IMG/VR virus record: IMGVR_UViG_3300005470_000006
Span: 1 to 44,220 of that record
Origin: a virus
Direction: 5' to 3' (one strand)
DNA: 44,220 nucleotides
The notes beneath the pieces were generated by a model. The model did no database searches. It worked only from the letters and a program-made list of their open reading frames with translations, and was not told where the DNA came from. Positions within the stretch are counted from its first letter, which is position 1, and every line of letters begins with the position of its first letter. Below are positions 15,918 through 24,662 of this stretch, piece after piece. A program made the translations under genes and the position numbers.

Positions 15918-16141
15918 TTTTCATCACACTCAATCAATCCTTGAAAAATAACAGGCACATTCTCAGCTATAATTATGCGACCTTTTTCATCATACTTTTT
16001 TTCTTCTTTAGCTTTTTTCCATTGACTAAAACACACTGCTGTACGTTGTGTTTGGTCAGGATATTCTTTCTTCATATCACTATCAGACATACACCTAGAA
16101 ATAAAATCTGCTTGTTTTTCATTCTTGTTTGGTTTGACCAT
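15914..16141 (-). CDS. Small protein preceding the prohead protease
   Basis: About 75 aa: MVKPNKNEKQADFISRCMSDSDMKKEYPDQTQRTAVCFSQWKKAKEEKK, then a short beta tail. The 'P...E....FI.RCM.d..m..eypd..qR.AvC.sqw' signature is common in small phage proteins beside prohead proteases. The role is unknown. ATG was preferred over a GTG five codons earlier; both have GGTG sequences upstream. It is the first gene after the repeated 42-bp promoter element. Confidence 0.65.
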   Translation of the reverse strand: MVKPNKNEKQADFISRCMSDSDMKKEYPDQTQRTAVCFSQWKKAKEEKKYDEKGRIIIAENVPVIFQGLIECDEK

Positions 16142-16168
16142 TGGCACCTTTATCACCTTTAATTATTA

Positions 16169-16210
16169 TTTACTCATATATAAAACCATACCACTATATT
16201 ATATAATTTA
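16169..16210 (-). promoter_or_regulatory. 42-bp promoter element, copy 1 (capsid block)
   Basis: An exact copy of the element at 26813-26854. On the minus strand TTATATAATATAG is followed about 25 bp later by TTTTATATATGAG, then an AAAGGTGAT RBS and the start of the pre-protease gene. Both strands contain TATA-like boxes, so bidirectional activity is possible. Confidence 0.6.
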
Positions 16211-16450
16211 TCCACCTTTAGTAGCAAACACGAAAGTTAATATGACAAATATGACAGTAAGAACTGATAAAGCAAAAGTGAGCATTTGTTTAGTGACATA
16301 CTTCTTATCAGCTGCATTGATAAATTCATCTATCTTTGAAAATAATAACCTATGGGCTTCCTTATTCTCATCCATACCTTTCACTACATTCTTCATCTCT
16401 GTCTCAAGCTTAACCATCCTCTCACCCATCAGTTTATTATTATCAGCCAC
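16208..16450 (-). CDS. Small coiled-coil protein with C-terminal membrane segment
   Basis: 80 aa: an N-terminal coiled coil (KLMGERMVKLETEMKNVVKGMDENKEAHRLLF), then MLTFALSVLTVIFVILTFVF as a single transmembrane helix and a short tail (ATKGG). This plan matches XhlA-like or holin-accessory phage proteins that associate with the membrane. It starts with GTG one base after the upstream stop, with GTGAT before it. It may assist lysis or anchor the neighbouring exported proteins. Confidence 0.6.
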   Translation of the reverse strand: MADNNKLMGERMVKLETEMKNVVKGMDENKEAHRLLFSKIDEFINAADKKYVTKQMLTFALSVLTVIFVILTFVFATKGG

Positions 16451-16451
16451 T

Positions 16452-16874
16452 TTATATCACAACTTCTTTAGTATTACCATAACACTTAGTTAAATCACAC
16501 TTACAATAAGGATTACAATCATCCCTAATCTTATCTAAAGCAATAGCAACCTTCTCTTCATAACTAGGTTCAACTGGTACATCTTCAGTTATTATGATAA
16601 CTTCATGACACCCATACTTACTGTAACTAGCAGTACTCCTAAAACTACTACAATTAGCATAAGTCCAATCCTTAGTTTTGTAAGGACAATGAGCAGAGTA
16701 ATAATCAACACCTTCTATGGTAAGTGTATCATCAATAACCCATCCATCAGGTTTATTAGTACCACAAGTTAATTCTTCACCAGTATCATACACAGTGTAT
16801 AATACAGTACCAATCAACCCAGTAGCAATTACTATAAACCCTATAATCATTTGTTCTTTAGTTAGTTCAACCAT
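16452..16874 (-). CDS. Membrane-anchored cysteine-rich protein
   Basis: About 140 aa. An N-terminal hydrophobic helix (MIIGFIVIATGLIGTVLYTVY) acts as signal anchor; the rest would be outside and carries ten cysteines, including CDLTKCYG and CNPYCKC near the end. Several disulfides or a metal cluster are likely. The ATG two bases after the upstream stop was chosen; the longer frame upstream is the shadow of the preceding gene. No family is recognised. It is co-encoded with two signal-peptide proteins, suggesting a surface role. Confidence 0.55.
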   Translation of the reverse strand: MVELTKEQMIIGFIVIATGLIGTVLYTVYDTGEELTCGTNKPDGWVIDDTLTIEGVDYYSAHCPYKTKDWTYANCSSFRSTASYSKYGCHEVIIITEDVPVEPSYEEKVAIALDKIRDDCNPYCKCDLTKCYGNTKEVVI

Positions 16875-16875
16875 T

Positions 16876-18312
16876 TTAATCACACATCCTCCATACATCA
16901 TTTTCATAATACCAGTAACTGAACCCTTCTTCAACTTCTTCAGGGTCAGGGCAATAAGTTACATCTTTAACAATAACCTTAGTCCTACTTATTTCAATCT
17001 TAGTTGGTTCAGGTTTTGGTAATTGTGCAGTGTCGCAACTGTCATGGATACATACACCTTTGCCTTGATTGTTTTTAATATAATCAGTTTTGTTGTAAGT
17101 AACTTCATAATCACCTTCAACTTCTTTACTTTCAGATACTTGTTCAGCATAAGGTTCATCTTCCTTTTCAACAACAACCTGTACTTTATGATTCTCATAG
17201 AATGGGTCATGTCTGACAGCTTTAATGTCCCAACTAAACTCACATAAATTTTCTGTCACAATAGCAAACTCATTCTTACCAACATCACTAAAATCAAAAT
17301 AACTATCTCCACAGAATCCTTTTAACCCTGATAACATACCTGTATATTCATTATAATTATCTCCTGTAAAAGTTAAATCATCAAACCAACTTGGTAATTG
17401 TATCTTATATTGGTTATTGCCTAAAGGTATGACTGTATAATTCCATCCTTGACCATTGTTATAAGATTCACTTGTACCACGATAATTGACAATAGCTTCA
17501 GGGTTCTCCACATTAACATGGCGTAGTTTCTCATTTAAAGGATTTTCAGGATTATCAATAGTAAATGTTTTAGTTCCTGCTGTGAATTCCCCAACAACAT
17601 TAACAACACCAGTTACGCCATTTAATGTCATTCTTTCATTAAATGTATTTGTATTGGTAATTGAATAAAAATATGTTATCCCGTTATAATTTTCTATTCT
17701 TAAACCATCTGTAATATTTGTTCCAAAGTCTAAAGCCGCAGTGCCACCACTTGGTCGCATACCTATAAATAATGTTGGTTTTGTTGTTCTTGTAGAAGTG
17801 GCAAATGCCCCTGTGCCATGAATTTCTAAAGGACTACTTGGCGAAGTTGTGCCGATACCTACTTTCCCTGCTGAATCTATATTAAAATCTGTTTCATCAC
17901 CAGAAACACCCATACTTATCTTTGAACCTTGTATGTCTAAATGTTTATAAGCAGAACCATTATAATTAACAATCTCCATCTGACCATCGACTCCACCCCT
18001 TGCAACAACATTAAATCTTCCATCTTTACCAGTATCAAGTAATCTTAATATATCATTACCAGTGGTCAGTTGATGTACATCTAATGGAACAGCCGGTGTA
18101 ACTGTACCGATACCTACGTTGCCTTGAGTGCCATTAACATATAAAGTGTTCCCTACAGTACTCCATAACATACCATCAGCACCACCAACCCATACAGTTA
18201 CATCAGTAGTATTACCAAAATCAACAGGGTCATTCTCTCCTGCATTAACCATACCTATCATCATCAAACTCATTATCATTATTAAACATATTATCCTTTT
18301 CATCCTATTCAC
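16876..18312 (-). CDS. Exported fibre-like surface protein with VGIGT repeats
   Basis: 478 aa. An N-terminal Sec signal peptide (KRIICLIMIMSLMMIGMVNA, cleavage near NA|GE) is followed by two 'GNVGIGTVTPAVPLDV/GKVGIGTTSPSSPLEI' repeats. Then comes the fibre domain beginning GTKTFTIDNPENPLNEKLRH, whose KTF-ID-P-P---LRH--VE-PE pattern is widespread in phage and bacterial fibre tips. The C-terminus is Cys-containing (VKDVTYCPDP, WRMCD). Its ATG overlaps the giant fibre gene end. A signal peptide on a fibre protein suggests display on the infected cell or assembly outside the cytoplasm. Confidence 0.7.
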   Translation of the reverse strand: MNRMKRIICLIMIMSLMMIGMVNAGENDPVDFGNTTDVTVWVGGADGMLWSTVGNTLYVNGTQGNVGIGTVTPAVPLDVHQLTTGNDILRLLDTGKDGRFNVVARGGVDGQMEIVNYNGSAYKHLDIQGSKISMGVSGDETDFNIDSAGKVGIGTTSPSSPLEIHGTGAFATSTRTTKPTLFIGMRPSGGTAALDFGTNITDGLRIENYNGITYFYSITNTNTFNERMTLNGVTGVVNVVGEFTAGTKTFTIDNPENPLNEKLRHVNVENPEAIVNYRGTSESYNNGQGWNYTVIPLGNNQYKIQLPSWFDDLTFTGDNYNEYTGMLSGLKGFCGDSYFDFSDVGKNEFAIVTENLCEFSWDIKAVRHDPFYENHKVQVVVEKEDEPYAEQVSESKEVEGDYEVTYNKTDYIKNNQGKGVCIHDSCDTAQLPKPEPTKIEISRTKVIVKDVTYCPDPEEVEEGFSYWYYENDVWRMCD

Positions 18313-21300
18313 CCACTAATTATCCTACCAGTAACAATCATGTTGGTTGTTATGGTACATTTATTAAAAGTAACATCATCATCAGATTGTATATCTTGAT
18401 TCATGTCATAAACTTCAGTAGCACCATTGCCTGTATCAACAGTAGTAAATGTAGCTGCTTCAGTACTATTATAAAACTGTGCATTAGCCCATGATAAAAC
18501 AGTAGCATTATTACTTACAGTATAATCATAAATCTGGTCACCTGTTGATAATGTAGTAGCACCATTAGTAACAGCACCAGTACTGACAGCGAAAGTTAAG
18601 TCTGCATTAGCACCTGGTAATATATCATCAACATTAGTACCCCCATTCACAGTGACAGGAGCTGTAGCAACAACATCTTTCAGTAAGGTTAAAGCTATCT
18701 CAGGAGTAGTTCCTTCAGTGCTTGTGATAGGAGCTGCACCAGTAACGCTTGTTACAGTACCACTTCCTTTCTCATTAAAAGTATCCCAATCAGTAGAACT
18801 TAACCATCCATCAGTATCAGTATCAGCTTGTGCCATAGCTATTGTAATATCTTTATCAGGACCACCAAATATGTTATCAGCAGCACCAGTGATAGGTGCG
18901 GTTGTGACTAAATCACCTAGTGTTTGATTATAAACAGTATCTTGTGCATCAGTGTAGGTTTTCATAGAAGTATTGTAAATGACATCTTGAGCATCTACGT
19001 AAGCCTTCATACTTGTATTTGTGCTGACATCAATAGCATCAACATATACTTTCATACTAGCATTATAAACACCATCTTGTGAATCTATATAAGCTATAAT
19101 TGAACCATTGTTTGATAAAATCTCTGCCAATATATAAGCTTCTACTGTTGCATTATTAGATAATATCTCAGCTAGAGTATAAGCCCTTGCTGAAGCGTTT
19201 ACTGCTGCATCTTGGGTGTCGGTATAAGTCTTATTAATATCTGAACCTGATAATCCATCAACATAAGTTTTATTAACTAATTCAGCATCAAGCACACTAT
19301 TTAATTCACCTTGGGTATCTATATCAGCAGTAGCACCACTTATCATACCATATAAGCCATCACTATAATCATGTACATCAGCTTCAAGACCACCAAACTC
19401 ATGTTTAAGAACACCATCATGTGCTGTGAAAGCCATCACTAAAGCTGGATTAGTACCTTCAGTAATACCTATCACTAAAGTACCAGCAGGAAACTGTGCT
19501 GAAGGTTCAATAGCTCCAGTAGCAGCACCAAACAAGATACTACCGTCAGTAAATGATTGAGTTCCAGTACCACCATTAGCTACTGTTAAAGGTGCTGTTA
19601 ATGTTAAAGCTGTATGAGTTGCAGCTTCAGTACTATTATAAAACTGTGCATTAGCCCATGTTAATACTGTATTATTGTTACTTAATATTTCATCAGTTGT
19701 ATAATCTTTTAGACTATCATTATTGTTACTTACATAACTTAAAGCTTCAGTTTGTGTGGCATAAGTAGCATCTAAAGTGTTATTATTAGATAATATCTCT
19801 GCTAAAATATAAGATGTTATTGTACCATTATTACTCAATATCTCTGCTAAAGTATATGCTGTCAAACTAGCGTTATTGTCACTAACTACATCCAAACTGT
19901 ATTGTTTTAAACTATCATTATTATTCCCTATAGCTGTCAATACTTGAGCATCAGTAGCATAAGTAGAATCTAAAGTGTTATTGTTAGAAAGTATTTCTGC
20001 AAGGATATAAGCCTCTACTGTTGCATTATTATCAGCTATATCAGATAAAACATCAGCTGGTGTTGAATATGTACCATCATCAGTTATATCTGCTGCATTA
20101 ATATCAGCAGGAGTGTCTAAATCATCCCAATAATCACTTTCATTAACATTTAAATTACCTTCAGAAGCTTTAGCTATGAATGTATCATCAACATAAGTTT
20201 TGTTTACATCACTATCTTTAGTATCAATATAAGCTATTAAACTTGCATTATTATTAGTAAACCTAGTATCAACATAACTCTTCATAGAAGTGTTATATAT
20301 GGTGTCTTGACTATCAACATAAGTTTTCATACTAACATTTGTTGCTGTATCTAAAGCAATTATAGTAGCATTATTAGCAAGTATCTCATCATCTGTATAA
20401 TCTGTTAAACTAGCATTATTGTTAGATATAGCATCCAATGTATATTGTGTTAAAGTGCCATTGTTATTAGTAAACCTTGTATCTATATAAAAGGTTATTG
20501 TCCCATTATTAGATAATATTTCTGCTAAGATATAATTTTCAACAGTGGCATTATTGTTAGCTATCTCAGATAAAACATAAGCTTCTACCGTACCATTATT
20601 ACTTAATATCTCTGCCAATATATAAGCCTCTACTGTTGCATTATTAGATAATATCTCTGCTAAAGCATAAGCCCTAGCACTAGCATTAACTGCTGAGTCT
20701 TGTGTATTTATATAATCCAATACAGTTACATTATTGTTACTTATCTTTGTATCAACCTCAGTTTCAGTAGCATAAGTTGCATCTAAAGTATTATTATTTT
20801 TATCAATTTCATTTAATACATAAGATTTCATACTATCATTATTAGTTGAAGCCATGAAACCTGTATGCCCACTTGTTGCATAAGCTAAATTAGCAAGGTT
20901 AGCATGGTCAGAAGCTTCTGATGGTGTGAAAGTTGTTGTGAAAGCTGATTGTACTTCAACAGGTGTGTCTGAACCTTCTTGAGTGATAATCCTACCTATA
21001 ATTATGCCCCCTTTATACCACATAGCAGGGAAAGTTGATGGGATTTCTTCAGCTTCAGCAGTAGCAGAAGTTAGATATTGAGCTTGAGGATACATTATAC
21101 TAATCTTTTGGCTAGCTACATTAACCCAAACCCATAACACTACATATTTATTATTATCAATGGTTTGTAAAATGCCTGAATCATCATCCCATAAGGTTAC
21201 ATTATACTGTGTTTGACCAGTATATTCATTATATCCTCCAGCACCATCACGATAATAAGTATTAAAAGTATCACCGCCACTAGCATCAAAAGCTGATATT

Positions 21301-23426
21301 GGATGTTCTATTAATCTAGCCCATAAAACACCTTCTGTCATTGTGGGATTACGTGTGCCTGTTACACCCAAGATTAATCCACCCACATTTTTATCACGAT
21401 ATAAATAATCTTCAGCTTGGAATCGTTCAATAACATTAGTTAATCCATCTCCAACCCACCATGAATTATTTAAACAATACATCACATCTTTCTGGTTAAT
21501 ACAAGAACCTAACGGGAAAGATGTATCCAAATCAAAATCATCTTCTGTAGTTGTATTGATTACGATAGGACTACCACTATTATAATCAACCCCAAAATAC
21601 ATTATACTATCAGTAACAACTTCTATAGGACTTGAATTGTCCCATCCAATAAATTTTACTTGTGAAACATCATCATCAACTATCCTAGAAATACCTTCTC
21701 CTGCTAAAACCACAACCTTAGTAGAACCATTATCTATTATTTCACCACCACTAATACGACCAGCAGAATTAAACAAATTAAATGCATCATTCAGACTTTC
21801 ATAATCATTATTACCTTTCATAGCAGGAATAATAAAATCTCCTGCGGTAATATTATTAGTTGTTGTGTTCCCTCTTGTTGTAACACTTTGTAAAGTGTCA
21901 TTATCATAAGCAGCATCTTGTGAATCTACATAAAGTTTCATTGAAGTATTAGTAGATGTGTCTAAAGCTATCAGAGTAAGATTATTATTATCAAATCTAG
22001 TATCAACATAATTAATTACAGTGTTATTATTACTCAATATTTGAGCATTAGTATAAGCTATCATGGTATCATTATTTTTATCAATCTCGTTTAATATATA
22101 AGATAATAAAGTAGCATTGTTAGAAATAAACCTAGCATCAACATACGCTTTCATACTAATATTAGTTGCTGTATCTAAATTAATCAACGTTAAATTATTA
22201 CGGGTGAATCTATCATCAACATAATATTTAAGTGATACATTAGCAGCATTAACATAAGTTACCATGCTTTGATTATAAATATCATCTTGTGAGTTTATGT
22301 AAGCTACAACACTATTATTATTATCAAGTATTTTTAAAGTTACATAAGTCACCATAGAATTATTATAAATAACATTTTCAGTATCAATATAATAAACAAC
22401 AGTATCATTATTTTCTTCCATTTCTAAATGGGTAACGTAAGTATCATTCAATGTTTGGTTATGTGTATCAATTTTATTATCTATTGTACTATTCAACAAT
22501 GTTTCATTAAAAGTGAATACATTAGCAATATCAGCAAACCATCTAGTAACAAACCCAGTAACCCCTGCCCATGAAGTTGTTGAATCAGAATGATTAACGT
22601 TTAAATCACCTTCCTGAGTCTTATTTAAAAATGTGGAACCAGTATAATCAATCATACTAGTGTTATAAATTTCATCTTGACTATCAACATAGGATAACAC
22701 AGAAAGATTATTATCCAATATTTGTGCTATAACATACGTAACCATAGATTCATTATATAATATATCTTGTGAGTCTATGTATGCAACAACAGTGATATTA
22801 TTAGATAACTGTTCATCATGGGTCACATAAGTGGCGTTCAATGTGCCATTCACTTTAGATATCTCTGTGTCAACATACCCTTTCATTGAAATGTTGGTTG
22901 AGGTATCTAGCGCAATCAAGGTTACATTATTATCAGTGAATCGTGAGTTTACATAAGATATGACAGTGTTATTATTATCAAGTATCCTACCTAAGATATA
23001 GGTTATCAAACTAGCATTGTTAGTAGTGAATCTTCCGTCTATGTATAGTTTCATGCTATCATTAGCTGAGTCCACATACACCACCATTGAAGAATTATAA
23101 ACAATATCCTGTGCATCTATGTAAGCTATAACAGTACCATTATTAAACAATATCTCTGATAGAGTATAAGCTCTTGCACTAGCATTAACTGCTGCATCTT
23201 GGGTATCAACATAAGATTTATTAACATCAAGTCCTAATGTAGATGTATTCAATCTTAAAAAGCCATTATCACTATAAAACTCAGAAGAAGTTTCATTCAA
23301 CCACCAAACTAAATCTAACTGACTTGAATAAGGATTCCAAACAGGTACTGTTGGGATATTAACTGCATATATAGTAGTAACTAAAAAGAAGAATACAAAT
23401 GTCCATAATATTATTTTGTTTTTCAT
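18309..23426 (-). CDS. Giant exported fibre/adhesin with 15-residue repeats and many N-glycosylation sequons
   Basis: 1705 aa, the largest gene. It begins with a signal peptide (KNKIILWTFVFFFLVTTIYA|VN). Residues about 60-560 and 880-1500 consist of repeats about 15 residues long, such as ILSNNATVEAYILAE and FTNNNGTLTQYTLDA, mixed with YVDSQDxxYNTSMK units. The repeats carry N-x-S/T sequons in dense succession: I count 19 in the first 280 residues. A globular region near 560-860 (PLGSCINQKDVMYCLNNSW) and a C-terminal beta region ending MIVTGRIISG interrupt them. A 15-residue period fits right-handed trimeric coiled coils as in the YadA stalk. Likely a receptor-binding fibre or a displayed adhesin. 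Confidence 0.75.
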   Translation of the reverse strand: MKNKIILWTFVFFFLVTTIYAVNIPTVPVWNPYSSQLDLVWWLNETSSEFYSDNGFLRLNTSTLGLDVNKSYVDTQDAAVNASARAYTLSEILFNNGTVIAYIDAQDIVYNSSMVVYVDSANDSMKLYIDGRFTTNNASLITYILGRILDNNNTVISYVNSRFTDNNVTLIALDTSTNISMKGYVDTEISKVNGTLNATYVTHDEQLSNNITVVAYIDSQDILYNESMVTYVIAQILDNNLSVLSYVDSQDEIYNTSMIDYTGSTFLNKTQEGDLNVNHSDSTTSWAGVTGFVTRWFADIANVFTFNETLLNSTIDNKIDTHNQTLNDTYVTHLEMEENNDTVVYYIDTENVIYNNSMVTYVTLKILDNNNSVVAYINSQDDIYNQSMVTYVNAANVSLKYYVDDRFTRNNLTLINLDTATNISMKAYVDARFISNNATLLSYILNEIDKNNDTMIAYTNAQILSNNNTVINYVDTRFDNNNLTLIALDTSTNTSMKLYVDSQDAAYDNDTLQSVTTRGNTTTNNITAGDFIIPAMKGNNDYESLNDAFNLFNSAGRISGGEIIDNGSTKVVVLAGEGISRIVDDDVSQVKFIGWDNSSPIEVVTDSIMYFGVDYNSGSPIVINTTTEDDFDLDTSFPLGSCINQKDVMYCLNNSWWVGDGLTNVIERFQAEDYLYRDKNVGGLILGVTGTRNPTMTEGVLWARLIEHPISAFDASGGDTFNTYYRDGAGGYNEYTGQTQYNVTLWDDDSGILQTIDNNKYVVLWVWVNVASQKISIMYPQAQYLTSATAEAEEIPSTFPAMWYKGGIIIGRIITQEGSDTPVEVQSAFTTTFTPSEASDHANLANLAYATSGHTGFMASTNNDSMKSYVLNEIDKNNNTLDATYATETEVDTKISNNNVTVLDYINTQDSAVNASARAYALAEILSNNATVEAYILAEILSNNGTVEAYVLSEIANNNATVENYILAEILSNNGTITFYIDTRFTNNNGTLTQYTLDAISNNNASLTDYTDDEILANNATIIALDTATNVSMKTYVDSQDTIYNTSMKSYVDTRFTNNNASLIAYIDTKDSDVNKTYVDDTFIAKASEGNLNVNESDYWDDLDTPADINAADITDDGTYSTPADVLSDIADNNATVEAYILAEILSNNNTLDSTYATDAQVLTAIGNNNDSLKQYSLDVVSDNNASLTAYTLAEILSNNGTITSYILAEILSNNNTLDATYATQTEALSYVSNNNDSLKDYTTDEILSNNNTVLTWANAQFYNSTEAATHTALTLTAPLTVANGGTGTQSFTDGSILFGAATGAIEPSAQFPAGTLVIGITEGTNPALVMAFTAHDGVLKHEFGGLEADVHDYSDGLYGMISGATADIDTQGELNSVLDAELVNKTYVDGLSGSDINKTYTDTQDAAVNASARAYTLAEILSNNATVEAYILAEILSNNGSIIAYIDSQDGVYNASMKVYVDAIDVSTNTSMKAYVDAQDVIYNTSMKTYTDAQDTVYNQTLGDLVTTAPITGAADNIFGGPDKDITIAMAQADTDTDGWLSSTDWDTFNEKGSGTVTSVTGAAPITSTEGTTPEIALTLLKDVVATAPVTVNGGTNVDDILPGANADLTFAVSTGAVTNGATTLSTGDQIYDYTVSNNATVLSWANAQFYNSTEAATFTTVDTGNGATEVYDMNQDIQSDDDVTFNKCTITTNMIVTGRIISG
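18930..23220. repeat. 45-bp degenerate tandem repeats within the giant fibre gene
   Basis: Recurring 45-bp units on the minus strand (core GAGATATTATCTAATAAT, coding E-I-L-S-N-N) are scattered in blocks, especially around 19.1-19.2, 19.7-20.0, 20.4-20.7 and 22.0-23.2 kb. They account for the periodic protein sequence and are likely recombination-prone. Confidence 0.75.
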
Positions 23427-23650
23427 GAATATGAATATGTTGCACGGTCATCCCACACTTTATCAAACATAGAATTACCGCTTGCCAATTCTACTTTTGT
23501 TGCTTGACTATTTGAATATGTATATTTCCTTATACGCCATCCTGACCCATCTTGTGCTGTGCCTGGTGTAGCTTCACCATGATATTTAATAGTTCTATCA
23601 GCGTTATATTCAAATGCATGAGTGTATTGTGGGTCTACATCAACTGGCAT
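23423..23650 (-). CDS. Small virion-associated protein
   Basis: 75 aa with an even beta pattern: THAFEYNADRTIKYHGEATPG, GSGWRIRKYTYSNSQATKVELASG, FDKVWDDRATYSYS. Proteins with the 'W.I.kytYd..g....i..a.g...fd.vWddRatYtY' pattern are frequent beside phage fibre and structural genes and probably form part of the virion. The start overlaps the next gene by about 10 bases and the stop overlaps the giant fibre start (ATGA). Confidence 0.65.
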   Translation of the reverse strand: MPVDVDPQYTHAFEYNADRTIKYHGEATPGTAQDGSGWRIRKYTYSNSQATKVELASGNSMFDKVWDDRATYSYS

Positions 23651-23996
23651 TCTCTATCACCCTTAAAGTTATATTTATAGCAGTTCCTTTAGAACCACTT
23701 ACAGTTATCCTAATCTTATTATTTAATACCCATTTAGAACTGAACACTAAAGATTTTTCTCCACTTTTAGTAATAGTGTTTAATTTCAATGGTAAATATT
23801 TCATACCACTAAAATCTAAATCATGATATAATACTATATTTTCAATCTCAGCAAAATTAACTCTAACCTCACAGTTTTTATTGGAAGAGATAATCAATGC
23901 ACATAATTGACCATTGATTTTAGGAGTATCAGCTACAGCAGTATTATTTTCAATAACTTCTATCCTTTTATCATAATCCACAATTGTCATTTTCAT
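23640..23996 (-). CDS. Small structural protein, beta-rich
   Basis: 118 aa with strand-rich sequence: TIVDYDKRIEVIENN, QLCALIISSNKNCEVRVNFAEIENIVLYHDLDFSGMKYLPLKLN, NKIRITVSGSKGTAINITLRVIE. The pattern of a domain with an 'L.n.nkirItvsGs.gTainit..v.E' end suggests a collagen-like or fibre attachment domain. It overlaps both neighbours by a few bases. No firm family. Confidence 0.55.
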   Translation of the reverse strand: MKMTIVDYDKRIEVIENNTAVADTPKINGQLCALIISSNKNCEVRVNFAEIENIVLYHDLDFSGMKYLPLKLNTITKSGEKSLVFSSKWVLNNKIRITVSGSKGTAINITLRVIENAS

Positions 23997-24388
23997 ATGT
24001 ACTTCACATTAATGTTCAATGTTGATGCTGTACCACTTGTCAAACTACCTGTAGATACTGCTAATATATCATTCACACAAAAATCACTCACTGATGAATA
24101 AGTAGCTCCTGAAATAGCAGTGCCTGCAGTAGTCTCATCAAAATGTTTTGGATAAGATACTGATACATTTGTACCACTAGCTGCATTTTTTACCCATAAT
24201 GTTTGTGCAGGTAACCCTGATGGTGTCATTACTAAACTACCACCTTGATTGAATGAATGTTCAATCTGAACTATCCTACCATTAATCACATAATCTGAGT
24301 AAAAAGTGGAACTAGCAGTATCAGCAGCAATGTTTTGTGCTGCAAATTTATATTCTTTTATTCTGTTTGTTCTTGGAATTTCAATCAC
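23993..24388 (-). CDS. Structural protein, possible minor capsid or fibre base
   Basis: 131 aa. It opens MIEIPRTNRIKEYKFAAQNIAADTASSTFYSD, followed by beta strands (GRIVQIEHSFNQGGSLVMTPSG, TLWVKNAASGTNVSVSYPKHF) and ends LNINVKYI. The 'g.i..i...f..gGs..i..sG....l...n.ag...v.yP' layout recurs in phage virion proteins next to fibres. It overlaps the zinc-ribbon gene upstream and the next gene by ATGA. Confidence 0.55.
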   Translation of the reverse strand: MIEIPRTNRIKEYKFAAQNIAADTASSTFYSDYVINGRIVQIEHSFNQGGSLVMTPSGLPAQTLWVKNAASGTNVSVSYPKHFDETTAGTAISGATYSSVSDFCVNDILAVSTGSLTSGTASTLNINVKYI

Positions 24389-24662
24389 CTTCTAAATTTA
24401 TATATTGATAATGCTGACGAGTGTAATGAGTGCTTAGCACAGCTCCTCTCCTTGTATGATTATGTACTTTAGCACCGTGGATTATAGCTTTTGGACTTGC
24501 TGCATTTTCTATACCTTGCATCTTCCAATTAGGATTTTCAATATTAATTCTATCTTCATTATTTAAAGTAGCATTAGTGGAATCACATCTATGTACAACA
24601 TCACCAGTGTGTTGTTGAACAGGGATTATACGATGACATCTTGGACAAATAATATTACTCAT
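24381..24662 (-). CDS. Zinc-ribbon protein with His-rich C-terminus
   Basis: 93 aa. The N-terminus (SNIICPRCHRIIPVQQ...HRC) is a zinc-ribbon half-knuckle with an additional Cys/His. The remainder is polar and His/Asn-rich (IIHGAKVHNHTRRGAVLSTHYTRQHYQYINLEGD). Located directly after the portal-MuF fusion and another zinc-ribbon gene, with ATG overlapping the previous stop. Possibly a minor capsid or packaging accessory protein; no family known to me. Confidence 0.55.
   Translation of the reverse strand: MSNIICPRCHRIIPVQQHTGDVVHRCDSTNATLNNEDRINIENPNWKMQGIENAASPKAIIHGAKVHNHTRRGAVLSTHYTRQHYQYINLEGD

Noticed and set aside
18930-23220. Regular repeats resembling a CRISPR-like array
   Set aside because: The repeats are degenerate 45-bp coding units in one long frame, without unique spacers between identical repeats, and translate to a periodic fibre.
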